DNA from: Pseudomonadota bacterium
Lineage (GTDB): Bacteria > Pseudomonadota > Gammaproteobacteria > Burkholderiales > Methylophilaceae
Length of the DNA stretch: 64,000 nucleotides
Assembly: GCA_029556915.1 (NCBI GenBank)
Contig: JAKQIT010000061.1
Coordinates: forward strand, 1 to 64,000
Reading direction: 5' to 3'
Part shown: positions 27,576-37,114 of the stretch, piece after piece
Numbering within the stretch: position 1 is the stretch's first letter
Layout of the letters: each line of letters opens with the position of its first letter
The notes under the pieces: generated by a model
What the model was told of the DNA's origin: nothing
What the model saw: only the letters and a program-made list of their open reading frames with translations
Database searches by the model: none
Made by a program: the position numbers and the translations under genes

Positions 27576-27669
27576 ATAAAGTTGCCTTTCAGAAAAGCGA
27601 TAAAAGTTAAAAAAACGTTAAATCTACTGCGATTTTAAGCTTCACCAACCCATGGTTGGATGAAAGCTC

Positions 27670-28119
27670 TTATGCCTTTTGTGGCATTACTCTCAGCGCG
27701 TTGCCCTCTACCGCCACCACCACCGCTTGTGTGCCAGTTGGAATGGTTTCGTTTGCAATAGCTACCCATTCACGGCTACCCATCACGCCTTGGGCAAATT
27801 GAATGCGCCCATTTTGGGTTGCGCTTACAGGCTCAATAATCGAGCCAACTCGGCCTATTTCCTCACCTTGCGCTTGGCCAACACGTGAATGCGTTTCAAT
27901 TTTTCTGTAATAAGTGCGCCAGATAAATAGTGTACCTATAGAAATAATCGCGAATAAAATCAATTGCATACTGATGCTTATGTCTGGCATCAGCCAAGTG
28001 ATAATGGCAACAATCAATGCTGCAATGCCAAACCATAGCACGTAAAAAGTACCTGTGGCCATTTCCGCAGCCAGCAAAATAAAGCCAATTGCCGCCCAAA
28101 TCCACATCGCTTGCATCAT
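27670..28119 (-). CDS. NfeD-family membrane protein
   Basis: A 149-residue protein has two or three membrane segments in the first 70 residues and a C-terminal OB-fold (about 85-147, GRVGSIIEPVSATQNGRIQF...IPTGTQAVVVAVEGNALRV). NfeD proteins act with stomatin/SPFH partners, and this gene directly precedes the SPFH gene. AAGGAAA lies before the first of two adjacent ATGs. Confidence 0.88.
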   Translation of the reverse strand: MMQAMWIWAAIGFILLAAEMATGTFYVLWFGIAALIVAIITWLMPDISISMQLILFAIISIGTLFIWRTYYRKIETHSRVGQAQGEEIGRVGSIIEPVSATQNGRIQFAQGVMGSREWVAIANETIPTGTQAVVVAVEGNALRVMPQKA

Positions 28120-28226
28120 AATTTTCCTTGTTTAAATGATGTTGTGATTGTTAATTATGGCATAAACCATTAAGATTTAACAAAAATTGACGATATATTT
28201 GTAAGTCTCAAAGCAGTTTATCACAC

Positions 28227-29441
28227 ATGCAAAAATTAACGATTCCAGAAGATCGCGCCGAGCGACTCCATTACATCAAGCGCATTTTTTCTGCAGCTAA
28301 GGGCGCAGATTTGCCGTCTGATTGGGTAGGTGGGCGTTCGAACGGGATTAAAAAACTCCATAGTATTGATATGGTTGCTTACAGTAGAAATCGACATTTT
28401 ATCAATGGAGCAGTGTCGCATTTGTCGCCTTATTTGCGCCACGGCTGTATTTCGCTGAATGAGACCTATGATTTTGTTAAAAAGCAGCATGGCATTCAGG
28501 CCGATAAATTTGTTGCGCAGCTTGCATGGCGCGATTATTGGCGTCAAGTATGGTTAGCCGAAGGCGATGCGATTTTTAGCGAAATTGAGCCGCCCAAAGT
28601 GGTGATAAATCACGAACCTTTGGCAGAAGATATTAAAAAAGGTAAAACAGGCTTGCCCTGTATGGATGCATTTATTAAAGACTTGCTCACCACCGGCTAT
28701 TTACACAATCATGCCCGATTATGGTTAGCGAGCTATGTGGTGCATCATCGCAAAATTGATTGGCGTGATGCGGCTGATTGGTTTGAAGCAAATGCGATTG
28801 ATGGCGATTTAGCTAGTAATCACCTTTCATGGCAATGGGTTGCCTCCACTTTTAGCTCGCGCCCGTATTTTGCTAATAAAGAAACAATTAGCCGTTTTAC
28901 AGCCGATGCGCATTGCGCCAAATGCTTTGCCGAATGTCCATTTAATGCCAGCGATGAAGTGTTGAGTGCAAAATTATTTAACACCAGTATTTCACCTGCC
29001 GCTAAGCAATATGTCGTGACGCATTTACCCAAAAAGCCAGTTTCAATTTCCCCCGCCATTGCGGTTTTTGTGCATGACGAAATGCTTTCATCAGTCAACC
29101 CGTTGTTTGAAAAGCCTTTTCCAAAGTTTTTTGTGTTTGATCCACTATTACATGGCAATTGGTCGCTGAATCGTTTGCAATTTGTGGCTGATTGCTTAAG
29201 CGAAATCCCTAATGTTGAAGTGTGGGCAGGTGATACGGTGGATATACTCATGAAGCGCGGTGTGGGTCGCATTATTTCGCAAGACACGCCAAACCGTCGA
29301 GTGCGCGAGTTGCTAGAATCCTTTGTACCCAAATATGAGCCAGTGCCTAAATTGGTGAATGTTGAAATTAGCGCACAGCGCCTAAAACGTTTTTCTCGCT
29401 ATTGGGAAAAAGTCAGCCCGCATTTATTGCGCCCAACTTAA
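28227..29441 (+). CDS. Photolyase/cryptochrome-like FAD protein, domains apparently permuted
   Basis: The N-terminal two thirds match the photolyase FAD domain: SHLSPYLRHG (about 64), QLAWRDYWRQ (98), KTGLPCMDAFIKDLLTTGYL (141), HNHARLWLASYVVHH (159) and DGDLASNHLSWQWVAST (191). A cysteine group CAKCFAEC follows near 230. The last third (about 275-385) resembles the Rossmann antenna domain that normally comes first: PKFFVFDP, NRLQFVADCLSE, VEVWAGDTVDILMKR. Activity (DNA repair or light signalling) cannot be told. It is transcribed divergently from the nfeD-stomatin pair. Confidence 0.78.
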   Translation: MQKLTIPEDRAERLHYIKRIFSAAKGADLPSDWVGGRSNGIKKLHSIDMVAYSRNRHFINGAVSHLSPYLRHGCISLNETYDFVKKQHGIQADKFVAQLAWRDYWRQVWLAEGDAIFSEIEPPKVVINHEPLAEDIKKGKTGLPCMDAFIKDLLTTGYLHNHARLWLASYVVHHRKIDWRDAADWFEANAIDGDLASNHLSWQWVASTFSSRPYFANKETISRFTADAHCAKCFAECPFNASDEVLSAKLFNTSISPAAKQYVVTHLPKKPVSISPAIAVFVHDEMLSSVNPLFEKPFPKFFVFDPLLHGNWSLNRLQFVADCLSEIPNVEVWAGDTVDILMKRGVGRIISQDTPNRRVRELLESFVPKYEPVPKLVNVEISAQRLKRFSRYWEKVSPHLLRPT

Positions 29442-29482
29442 GCCCTTACAAACGCAATTTTTACAACCATATCATTCGCGCT

Positions 29483-29527
29483 GCCCTGGAAGCCGCATGG
29501 ATACTGGCTTCCAGGGCATTGTTTTTT
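29483..29527 (+). terminator. Inverted copy of the repeat hairpin, acting as terminator
   Basis: A perfect 12-bp stem (29483-29494 with 29506-29517) encloses an 11-nt loop that is the exact reverse complement of the loop in repeat copies 1 and 4. ATTGTTTTTTG follows. It is therefore repeat copy 6 in opposite orientation and a good terminator for the photolyase-like gene. Outside this hairpin and the site at 29692, the gap 29442-29767 shows nothing. Confidence 0.72.
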
Positions 29528-29691
29528 GCTCGGGCAAAAATTAAGCATTATTTAGAGGGTTTTAGTCTTTAGCAGCCGTTTGGCAAAAAAGTGACCAAAA
29601 TTGCAATAGGGTAATTGCTGGTAATGCTAAAAAAAATTGCAAATGATTTAAAATCAATGCATTAGCGTGTAAGCACATTTAAAAATTTGCT

Positions 29692-29707
29692 TGGCATTAT
29701 ATTTGCT
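29692..29707 (+). promoter_or_regulatory. Sigma-54-type promoter before lemA
   Basis: TGGCAT, then five bases, then TTGCT gives the GG (29693-29694) and GC (29705-29706) elements with exact 10-bp spacing. It differs from the consensus TGGCAC-N5-TTGCW only at weakly conserved positions. The lemA ATG is 60 bp downstream. Confidence 0.5.
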
Positions 29708-29767
29708 TAAAGTTAACTTTGCCTGCGTGCTTATTAACTTAACGCAATTTTTTTTTGGGGAAACACG

Positions 29768-30328
29768 ATGATTACTTTAGTTGTGCTGGCAGTGGTTGCC
29801 ATTTATTTCGTTATCACTTACAACGGTTTGGTCAACATTAAACATAATGTTGAAAAAGCCTGGGCTAATATTGATGTGCTGCTTAAGCAGCGCCATGATG
29901 AACTGCCCAAGTTGATAGACACTTGCAAGCAATACATGAAGCACGAGCAAGATACACTAGAAAAAGTCATTCAAGCGCGTTCACGCGTTTCGGAGGCTCG
30001 CGAATCTCATAATGTAGAAGCTTTAGGTGCGGCGGAGAATATTCTTAGAAGTGGCTTAGGCCAACTGTTTGCACTTGCGGAATCTTACCCAGACCTTAAA
30101 GCCAACGAGCAATTTTTGCATTTGCAATCACGCATCAGCGGCCTTGAAAATGCGATTGCCGATAGACGCGAGTTTTATAACGATAGCGTGAATATCAACA
30201 ATGTGCGCATTGAGCAATTTCCAGATTTGCTCGTGGCAAAAATGTTTAATTTTAAAGCTGCAACATTGTTAAAATTTGCTGCAGAAGAGCTAAAAGATAT
30301 AGATGTTAGCCAACGTTTTAATGGGTAA
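29768..30328 (+). CDS. lemA: LemA family protein
   Basis: LemA proteins are membrane-anchored helical proteins of uncertain function. The 186 residues have a short N-terminal hydrophobic anchor (TLVVLAVVAIYFVITYNGL), then the family motif NIKHNVEKAWANIDVLLKQR with the following DELPKLI. A helical core includes RSGLGQLFALAESYPDLKAN and ISGLENAIADRREFYND. GGGGAA precedes the ATG. The stop and the next start overlap (TAATG), so it is coupled to the GIDE-like gene. Confidence 0.93.
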   Translation: MITLVVLAVVAIYFVITYNGLVNIKHNVEKAWANIDVLLKQRHDELPKLIDTCKQYMKHEQDTLEKVIQARSRVSEARESHNVEALGAAENILRSGLGQLFALAESYPDLKANEQFLHLQSRISGLENAIADRREFYNDSVNINNVRIEQFPDLLVAKMFNFKAATLLKFAAEELKDIDVSQRFNG

Positions 30329-31224
30329 TGTTTGCCATGTGGAATGGCTTGCGCGGCTACTATATTGAATCAATCACTTCTTTCGCTTATTTAGGTATTT
30401 TTGCATTTGCAATCAATACGCGTAAGCAGGGAACGGGCGTTATATCCTTAGCCCTCATTGCCGCCGTTAGCCTATTTGCTTGGGTTGCGACACATAAACG
30501 GGTGCGCGCCATTGCCGATATTGCAACATCTCGCATTGGCTCAGCCGCGCAGGGTTATGTGGAGTTATATGGGCGCGCAAGCGTTGACCCGGAAAATCTG
30601 ATTCGCAGCCCGCTTAGTGGCATGGCCTGTATTTGGTTTCGCTATTTTGTTTATAGCAAAAATAATGGTGACCGCGAATGGCGCGAAATTAACCGTGGGG
30701 TGAGTGAAAGCACCTTTGAAATTAACGACCGCACAGGCAAATGCGTGGTTGACCCAGATTTTGCTGAAGTGATGTCGCCAGAACGGCGCGTAAGCTATCA
30801 GGGCGAGTATAAACATGTAGAAGAGTTTCTGTTTGCCGGCAGCAATATTTACGTGTTAGGTGAGTTTTCCACCATCGGCGGTGCAAATTCAGTGCTCAGT
30901 GTTAAAGAAGATGTGGGTGAGTTGCTCACCGAGTGGAAAAAAGACCCAGCCCAGCTTAAAAAACGCTTTGATTTAGATGGTAACGGTGAAATTGACCTTC
31001 AAGAGTGGGAATTAGCGCGCCGCGCGGCCACGCGAGAAATTGAGTTACAACATCGTGAGATTCGTAAAGAGTCGGGTGTGCATATTATCCGCGCCCCGCG
31101 TGATAGACGGCTATTTTTAATCTCCAACATGTCACCGCAAAAACTCAGACAACGCTATCTTTGGTGGAGTTATTTTCATCTTGCGGTATTAACGGTTTCT
31201 ACAGGCGCATTTTTCTGGCTTTAA
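30328..31224 (+). CDS. GIDE-like membrane protein with EF-hand
   Basis: A 298-residue protein has N-terminal hydrophobic segments and a C-terminal one (FHLAVLTVSTGAFFWL). The central part (about 90-190, SPLSGMACIWFRYFVYSKN and YVLGEFSTIGG) resembles the GIDE/MULAN-type domain found in bacteria beside LemA. There is no RING finger, so no ligase activity is implied. Near residues 213-226 a canonical calcium-binding loop (DLDGNGEIDLQE) is present. The pairing with lemA suggests a membrane complex of unknown purpose. Confidence 0.75.
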   Translation: MFAMWNGLRGYYIESITSFAYLGIFAFAINTRKQGTGVISLALIAAVSLFAWVATHKRVRAIADIATSRIGSAAQGYVELYGRASVDPENLIRSPLSGMACIWFRYFVYSKNNGDREWREINRGVSESTFEINDRTGKCVVDPDFAEVMSPERRVSYQGEYKHVEEFLFAGSNIYVLGEFSTIGGANSVLSVKEDVGELLTEWKKDPAQLKKRFDLDGNGEIDLQEWELARRAATREIELQHREIRKESGVHIIRAPRDRRLFLISNMSPQKLRQRYLWWSYFHLAVLTVSTGAFFWL

Positions 31225-31288
31225 ACACTAGAATTTTCGTTTTATAACGTAAATCACACCAGCAAAAGCCGCATCAGCCTATGTTAAA

Positions 31289-34192
31289 ATGGCGGCTATG
31301 ACAAATACCGCACAAACTCCAGAACTCGCCCAAGAATTGGCAAAGTCTTTTGACCCCAAAACCATCGAAAGCAAATGGTATGCTTTTTGGGAGGACAAAG
31401 GCTATTACGCTGCTGGTTTTAACAAACCAACAAAGTCTAACCCTGAAGTTAAAGACAATTTCTGCATTTTACTGCCACCGCCTAATGTCACAGGCACGTT
31501 GCACATGGGGCATGGTTTTAACCAAACGCTCATGGACGCGCTCACACGTTATCACCGCATGCGCGGCGATAACACGTTGTGGCAACCAGGTACAGACCAT
31601 GCGGGCATTGCCACGCAGATTGTGGTTGAGCGTCAGCTTGATGCACAAGGCGTATCACGCCATGATTTAGGCCGCGAAAAATTCCTCGAAAAAGTCTGGG
31701 AATGGAAAGAATACTCAGGCGGTACGATTACCAAGCAAATGCGTCGCTTAGGAACATCCCCAGATTGGAGCCGCGAGCGCTTTACCATGGATGCTGGCTT
31801 AAACAAGGTGGTGACTGAAACTTTTGTACGCCTTTATAACGAAGGCCTGATTTATCGCGGCAAACGCTTGGTGAACTGGGATGTGAAATTAGGTACCGCC
31901 GTTTCAGATTTGGAAGTGGTGCAAGAGGAAGAAGATGGCTTTATGTGGCACATCAACTATCCGCTTGCGGATGGTTCAGGCCAATTGACGGTGGCGACAA
32001 CCCGGCCAGAAACCATGTTGGGTGATGTGGCCGTAATGGTGCATCCAGAAGATGAGCGTTACAAACATTTAATTGGCAAAAACGTGAAATTGCCATTGTG
32101 CGACCGTGAAATCCCCATTATCGCGGATGATTATGTAGATTTAGAGTTTGGTACTGGTGTTGTTAAAGTCACGCCTGCGCATGACTTTAACGATTATGCA
32201 GTGGGTCAGCGCCACAAACTACCGATGATAGGCATTTTAAACCTACAAGGTTTTGTAAACGAAAACGCGCCAGCGGCTTATCAAGGCTTAGAGCGATTTG
32301 CAGCACGCAAACAAGTGGTGACGGATTTAGAAGCTCAAAGTTATTTGGTTAAAGTTGATAAACACAAACTCAAAGTGCCGCGTGGTGATCGCACTAACGT
32401 AGTGATTGAACCTATGCTGACTGACCAATGGTTTGTGGCAATGAGCAAGCCTGCGGCTGATGGCAAAAGCATTACCGAAAAAGCACTTGAAGTCGTCGCG
32501 AATGGCGAAATTAAGTTTTACCCAGAGAATTGGGTGAATACCTACAACCAATGGCTGAACAATATTCAGGATTGGTGTATTTCACGCCAGTTATGGTGGG
32601 GACATCAGATTCCTGCTTGGTATTCTGATAATGGAAAGGTGTATGTGGCTATTGATGAAGCCGACGCCAAAGCACAGGCGGCGAGCGATGGCTACACTGG
32701 TAATTTAGTACGCGATAATGATGTACTAGATACTTGGTATTCGTCTGCGCTCTGGCCGTTCTCAACACTAGATTGGACTGGTGATGAGGCGCTAGATACG
32801 CAAAACCAAGCATTGCAACAATATTTGCCTTCAAGCGTGTTGGTCACAGGCTTTGATATTATTTTCTTTTGGGTGGCGCGTATGGTGATGATGACTAAAC
32901 ACATCACTGGCAAAATTCCGTTTAAGCATGTGTATGTACATGGCTTGATACGCGATGCGGAAGGCCAAAAAATGTCTAAGTCTAAGGGCAACGTGCTTGA
33001 CCCGATTGATTTGATTGACGGCATTGGCTTAGACGATTTAATCAAAAAACGCACCACGGGTTTAATGAACCCGAAAGATGCGGAAAAAATCGAAAAACGC
33101 ACACGCAAAGAATTTCCAGAAGGCATTGCTGCGTATGGCACAGACGCGTTGCGCTTTACCTTTGCTGCCCTCGCCAGCCCTGGCCGTGACATTAAGTTTG
33201 ATTTGCAACGCTGTGATGGATACCGCAATTTCTGCAACAAGTTATGGAACGCCACGCGCTTTGTGCTGATGAACACTGAAGGCCAAGATAACGGCTTTGG
33301 CGCGGAAAGTTGTGATGCTGGCGGGCGCAAGTTTAGCCAAGCAGACCGTTGGATTGTTTCTTTGCTACAACGCACTGAAGCTGAGGTAGAGCGCGCGTTT
33401 GACGATTACCGTTTTGACCTCGCAGCTAAGGCGATTTATGAGTTTGTGTGGGACCAATATTGCGATTGGTATTTGGAAATCGCCAAGGTACAAATTCAAA
33501 CTGGTACCGAAGCCCAGCAACGCGCGACACGTCGTACTTTGTTGCGTGTATTAGAAACCATCTTACGTTTAGCGCACCCGATTATTCCGTTTATCACCGA
33601 AGAAATTTGGCAAACTATCGCGCCGATGACGGAGTTGAAAGACAAAACGCGCGGTACGGAAAGCATTATGTTGCAAGTTTATCCTAAGGCAGACTTGGAG
33701 AAAATCGACGAGCAAGCTGAGATTGAAATAAATTGGATGAAAGCAATTGTCGAGGCAGTAAGAGCGTTGCGCGGAGAGTTGAATGTTAATCCAAATGTCA
33801 GACCAGTTCTCGAGGTTTTGGCAAATATGGATGGAACAACTCTAGATGAAGAGGTGTTGTTTTTAAAATATAAAGTCAAAATTGAGGCTTTGGCTAAGGT
33901 TAAAGAAGCTTCAGTTGTGGCAGTACCTTCAAATGCTTTGTCACCAATGGCTGTAGTTGGAGGTCTAAGATTATCGCTTGTTGTGGAAATTGATGTGGCC
34001 GCCGAGAAAGAGCGTTTGGGCAAAGAAATTGCGCGCTTGCAAGGTGAAATTGCTAAGGCCAACGGTAAATTGAATAACGAAAGCTTTGTGGCGCGTGCGC
34101 CAGCCGCTGTGGTTGAACAGGAAAAAGCGCGTGTGGCTGAGTTTAGTGCAAACCTTGAAAAACTCAATGCACAAATGGCTAAATTGAAGTAG
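31289..34192 (+). CDS. valS: Valyl-tRNA synthetase
   Basis: ValRS (class Ia, 967 residues) charges tRNA-Val. The HIGH-type motif is in [15 protein letters not shown] near 70, the editing domain is near 215-350, and KMSKSKGNV is near 560. An anticodon-binding domain and a C-terminal coiled coil (about 905-965) complete it. Start could be ATG 31289 or 31298. Neither has a clear Shine-Dalgarno. Confidence 0.97.
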   Translation: MAAMTNTAQTPELAQELAKSFDPKTIESKWYAFWEDKGYYAAGFNKPTKSNPEVKDNFCILLPPPNVTGTLHMGHGFNQTLMDALTRYHRMRGDNTLWQPGTDHAGIATQIVVERQLDAQGVSRHDLGREKFLEKVWEWKEYSGGTITKQMRRLGTSPDWSRERFTMDAGLNKVVTETFVRLYNEGLIYRGKRLVNWDVKLGTAVSDLEVVQEEEDGFMWHINYPLADGSGQLTVATTRPETMLGDVAVMVHPEDERYKHLIGKNVKLPLCDREIPIIADDYVDLEFGTGVVKVTPAHDFNDYAVGQRHKLPMIGILNLQGFVNENAPAAYQGLERFAARKQVVTDLEAQSYLVKVDKHKLKVPRGDRTNVVIEPMLTDQWFVAMSKPAADGKSITEKALEVVANGEIKFYPENWVNTYNQWLNNIQDWCISRQLWWGHQIPAWYSDNGKVYVAIDEADAKAQAASDGYTGNLVRDNDVLDTWYSSALWPFSTLDWTGDEALDTQNQALQQYLPSSVLVTGFDIIFFWVARMVMMTKHITGKIPFKHVYVHGLIRDAEGQKMSKSKGNVLDPIDLIDGIGLDDLIKKRTTGLMNPKDAEKIEKRTRKEFPEGIAAYGTDALRFTFAALASPGRDIKFDLQRCDGYRNFCNKLWNATRFVLMNTEGQDNGFGAESCDAGGRKFSQADRWIVSLLQRTEAEVERAFDDYRFDLAAKAIYEFVWDQYCDWYLEIAKVQIQTGTEAQQRATRRTLLRVLETILRLAHPIIPFITEEIWQTIAPMTELKDKTRGTESIMLQVYPKADLEKIDEQAEIEINWMKAIVEAVRALRGELNVNPNVRPVLEVLANMDGTTLDEEVLFLKYKVKIEALAKVKEASVVAVPSNALSPMAVVGGLRLSLVVEIDVAAEKERLGKEIARLQGEIAKANGKLNNESFVARAPAAVVEQEKARVAEFSANLEKLNAQMAKLK

Positions 34193-34221
34193 ATAATTCA
34201 ATATTTCAGACAATAAAATAA

Positions 34222-34246
34222 ACACTTAAAAAAGTGCTTTTTTTAT
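34222..34246 (+). terminator. Terminator after valS
   Basis: A short stem CACTT/AAGTG (34223-34227 with 34232-34236) is followed by CTTTTTTTAT. It lies between the valS stop and repeat copy 5. Confidence 0.6.
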
Positions 34247-34255
34247 AACAAATCA

Positions 34256-34322
34256 TTTCACCTTCTCTGTGAGCCTTATTCCATGCGGCTTGCGGGGGCG
34301 TAGAAATTTCTCGGGGGTTTTG
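34256..34322 (+). repeat. Structured intergenic repeat, copy 5
   Basis: It lies in the convergent gap between valS and tusA. It is more diverged: loop TTATTCCATGC, and a stem CTCTGTGAGCC/GGCTTGCGGGG kept mainly by G-T pairs. It ends in CTCGGGGG and TTTTGC like the other copies. Confidence 0.7.
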
Positions 34323-34337
34323 CTTACGCAAAAAAGC

Positions 34338-34574
34338 TTAATTATTGGTGCGTTTTTTGATGTAAAAAGTGAAGGTGGTTGGTGTCGTGTCGAGGTGCAA
34401 AAGTTCGTGCCCAGTTTGCATACAAAACGCATTAAAATCTTTTACCGAGCTGGCATCCGTAGCAATCACACGTAACACTTGGTTGGCCTCAATTTCATTT
34501 AGCCCCTTTTTGCAGCGCAAAATGGGTAATGGACAATTCAAACCGGATGCGTCCACTGTTTTATCAAATTGCAT
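34338..34574 (-). CDS. TusA-family sulfur carrier protein
   Basis: This 78-residue protein has the CPxP sulfur-acceptor motif (DASGLNCPLPILRCKKGL, Cys near 14) and the small TusA/SirA fold (LRVIATDASSVKDFNAFC). Members carry persulfide sulfur from rhodaneses or desulfurases. It starts 11 bp inside the end of the rhodanese gene with GGAGGA before the ATG. The two are therefore coupled and probably functional partners. Confidence 0.88.
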   Translation of the reverse strand: MQFDKTVDASGLNCPLPILRCKKGLNEIEANQVLRVIATDASSVKDFNAFCMQTGHELLHLDTTPTTFTFYIKKRTNN

Positions 34575-34908
34575 GTTTTCTTTCCTCCGAAATATAAGCC
34601 AGTGCCTGCCCCGCATCTTGCCAAGCATTAATGCCACCCACCAAAGTAAACACATTTTGAATACCCTTGCTGGCCACGTAAGCCGCAGCATGGGCTGAGC
34701 GCACGCCACGTTGACAGTAAAATATAATGTTACCAACAGCGTTAAACGACTGATATTGTACAGGAATAAAAGCCAAAGGCACATGTGAGGCGCCTGCAAT
34801 CATGCCATCTGCTAATGCGCTTTCATCGCGCACATCTATTAGCAAAAATGGTGCTTGCGCCATTAAATTGAGTAAGTCATCCGCCGAAATTTCGTGATAT
34901 AAATGCAT
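34564..34908 (-). CDS. Rhodanese-domain sulfurtransferase
   Basis: A single-domain rhodanese of 114 residues has LLIDVRDESALADGMIAGA (CH2A-like block) and the active-site Cys in FYCQRGVRSA, with C-terminal LVGGINAW. It should carry a persulfide on that Cys and pass it to the overlapping TusA-like protein. It is cytoplasmic; no signal peptide is seen. Confidence 0.9.
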   Translation of the reverse strand: MHLYHEISADDLLNLMAQAPFLLIDVRDESALADGMIAGASHVPLAFIPVQYQSFNAVGNIIFYCQRGVRSAHAAAYVASKGIQNVFTLVGGINAWQDAGQALAYISEERKHAI

Positions 34909-35025
34909 TCAAAAGCCCACTATGTGAGCAAAAGCTCACCCACTGCTAATGATAGCAATTATGGGCAATTACTGCACTATAAGTGCGAGCAGATAATAAA
35001 ATTTGACAATTGGGGGAAGTAAAAC

Positions 35026-35073
35026 TGGTGGCCGGGGCCAGAATCGAACTGGCGACACGCGGATTTTCAATCC
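35026..35073 (-). tRNA. 3' fragment of tRNA-Phe (GAA), island attachment site
   Basis: On the minus strand this is the 3' part of tRNA-Phe: anticodon loop TTGAAAA, stem half TCCGC, variable loop GTGTC, T-arm GCCAG-TTCGATT-CTGGC, acceptor CCCGGCC, A and CCA. Upstream of the anticodon arm (35074 onward) tRNA similarity stops and AT-rich DNA begins. The D-arm and 5' acceptor are absent, so this is a remnant, not a gene. It is the typical border left when an element integrates into a tRNA 3' end. The rest of 34909-35251 shows no gene. Confidence 0.85.
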
Positions 35074-35251
35074 CCAGTTCCAATAATATACTGATATTTA
35101 CCATTATTTATTAACGTATATAACATAATGAATAATATATAGAAATACAAATTTTATTGTATATCATGATTTATCAAATTTGACGAATATTGTAACCCCC
35201 GTGTAACCCCGTGTATAATCATCATGTTGATTCGCATGAGGTTTACTTACA

Positions 35252-36538
35252 ATGGCAGACTATACTAATTTTACTAAGGCATTTATCGAAAATATTGCGC
35301 CGCCAAGTACAGGGCGAGCCGAATATCATGACAGTAAAGTGCCTGGACTGCGTCTTAGAGTTACGCAAAACGGTATCAAGACTTTTTGTGTATTTAAGCG
35401 TGTGAAAGGGGGTAATGCTCAAAGGCTGACTCTTGGCCGATATCCCAGCCTTTCAATTGAGCAAGCAAGAAAAATGGCTGCTGAAAAGTTATTAGAAATT
35501 GCATCTGGTGTAAATCCTGCAGAAATAAAGCGGGCCCAAAAAGCAGTGATAACATTCGATGATCTTTTTAAGACCTATTTCACACGACACGCTAAACTTA
35601 GAAAGAAAACAGCTGATGAAGATGAGCAAAGATACCAGCAATACTTAGCAGATACTATTGGTAGAACCAAAATTGACGTAATTAATAAGCAAAGTATTTC
35701 AGCGTTGCATAACACAATCACCGTCAATGGTCATCCAGCGGTAGCGAATAGAGTACTTGCGTTAATTTCCACAGTATTTGGTAGAGGTGTTGAGTGGGGC
35801 ATTGTTAATGTAAACCCTTGCATTGGGATTAGAAGAAATCGAGAACTTAGCAGAGATCGTTTTTTACAAAATGACGAGTTACCTAGGTTTATTGAAGCTT
35901 TAAATCTGGAGACAAACATAACCGCTAGAGATTTTTTTTGGATAAGCATGTTTACTGGGGCTAGGCGTAGTAATGTTTTAAGCATGAAGTGGTCTGAAGT
36001 AAATCTTGATGAGGGGGTTTGGAGAATTCCAGAAACAAAGAATGGCACACCACAGAACGTCCCATTGACAGTTGATGCTATAAAACGTTTACATGAACGT
36101 AAAAAGCACGCAAATAAAGATGCTGAATACGTTTTTCCGGGTGAAGGTGCTACAGGTCATTTAGTTGAGCCGTTTAAAGCATGGAAAAGAATATTAAGTC
36201 GTGCTGGGCTAAAAGATCTAAGAATCCACGATTTAAGAAGAACACTTGGTAGTTGGCAGGCCAAGACAGGAGCGTCACTGTCTATTATCGGTAAAAGTTT
36301 AAATCATAAAAGCACTCAAACGACAGCTATTTACGCTCGTTTAGATATGGACCCTGTTAGGCAGTCAGTGGAGCTTGCTACTCGGGCAATTATGAATGCT
36401 GGTGTAGATAAATCTCAATCAGTTGTTGCTGCAAAAACCTCTTCACTAGATAACCCAGAGGTGGCTTCGAATTTAGTGACGATACCACCAGCTAAGGAGT
36501 TCACGATCGTAAAAGCAATTAAGCCTAAAAAAACTTAA
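35252..36538 (+). CDS. int: P4-type tyrosine integrase
   Basis: A 428-residue integrase has an N-terminal arm-binding domain (KVPGLRLRVTQNGIKTFCVF...LTLGRYPSLSIEQAR), a core-binding SAM-like domain (about 100-190) and a C-terminal catalytic domain. Catalytic residues are the Arg in TGARRSN, His/Arg in RIHDLRRTLG, and His plus Tyr in LNHKSTQTTAIYARL. It starts 180 bp from the tRNA-Phe fragment, the usual position for an integrase that uses this tRNA as att. It looks intact. Confidence 0.94.
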   Translation: MADYTNFTKAFIENIAPPSTGRAEYHDSKVPGLRLRVTQNGIKTFCVFKRVKGGNAQRLTLGRYPSLSIEQARKMAAEKLLEIASGVNPAEIKRAQKAVITFDDLFKTYFTRHAKLRKKTADEDEQRYQQYLADTIGRTKIDVINKQSISALHNTITVNGHPAVANRVLALISTVFGRGVEWGIVNVNPCIGIRRNRELSRDRFLQNDELPRFIEALNLETNITARDFFWISMFTGARRSNVLSMKWSEVNLDEGVWRIPETKNGTPQNVPLTVDAIKRLHERKKHANKDAEYVFPGEGATGHLVEPFKAWKRILSRAGLKDLRIHDLRRTLGSWQAKTGASLSIIGKSLNHKSTQTTAIYARLDMDPVRQSVELATRAIMNAGVDKSQSVVAAKTSSLDNPEVASNLVTIPPAKEFTIVKAIKPKKT

Positions 36539-36607
36539 AGTAACTTGCTTATAATTAGGCTCTCAAATCATCAAACGAGAATTTATTTTTGATAGAAATT
36601 TTTTATT

Positions 36608-37114
36608 TTAAATTACGTATTTTGACCAACGTGGATCTAAAATTGTGGATGGGGCTTCAGTTAAGTTGATATAAATATCGCAGCCACTCTCATTATCTTC
36701 TAATTCTTTCAAAATTCTAAAAAGCTTTTGCAAACGAAATAAATATGCCTTTGCAGTAGCACTACTAATCCAAGGTGCGTCACTGTCACCAAAAATACCA
36801 TGTGAATAACTTTTTACTGAATTTAACTGTGCAGGTGTAAGTGGTATATGAAAATCTGTAAAATCATCATATTTCGCAATTGGTATGCTTGTAGTTCGAT
36901 CGCTTCCTGGGGGCTGATAATTTCTATTTAATAAAATGTATATTCCACTTCTAGAGGTTTCTTGCAATGTATATGGCATGTAATGCCTCATTTCAGTTAA
37001 GCTAATATCATCACTTTCAATCTTAAATTGTGTTTTTGACAGCTCAAAATTAAGTAGCCCGATAGCGTAGGTTACTGCATCAACTAATTTAGTATATTTT
37101 TTTTTATTTAACAT
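36608..37114 (-). CDS. Hypothetical protein (168 aa)
   Basis: I do not recognise this protein. It has no signal peptide or membrane segment. The sequence is mixed alpha/beta with a polar middle (NRNYQPPGSDRTTSIPIAKY) and a helical stretch (AKAYLFRLQKLFRILKELED). Its start overlaps the stop of the upstream HTH gene by 7 bp, so the two form an operon. That arrangement resembles a regulator plus cargo or toxin-antitoxin pair, but nothing in the sequence shows toxicity. Confidence 0.6.
   Translation of the reverse strand: MLNKKKYTKLVDAVTYAIGLLNFELSKTQFKIESDDISLTEMRHYMPYTLQETSRSGIYILLNRNYQPPGSDRTTSIPIAKYDDFTDFHIPLTPAQLNSVKSYSHGIFGDSDAPWISSATAKAYLFRLQKLFRILKELEDNESGCDIYINLTEAPSTILDPRWSKYVI

Noticed and set aside
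34575..34799. N-terminal extension of the TusA ORF
   Set aside because: It reads out of frame through the rhodanese gene; the ATG at 34574 has a strong GGAGGA and gives a normal-length TusA.
35026..35103. Complete tRNA-Phe
   Set aside because: Similarity ends at the anticodon arm; no D-arm or 5' acceptor strand follows.
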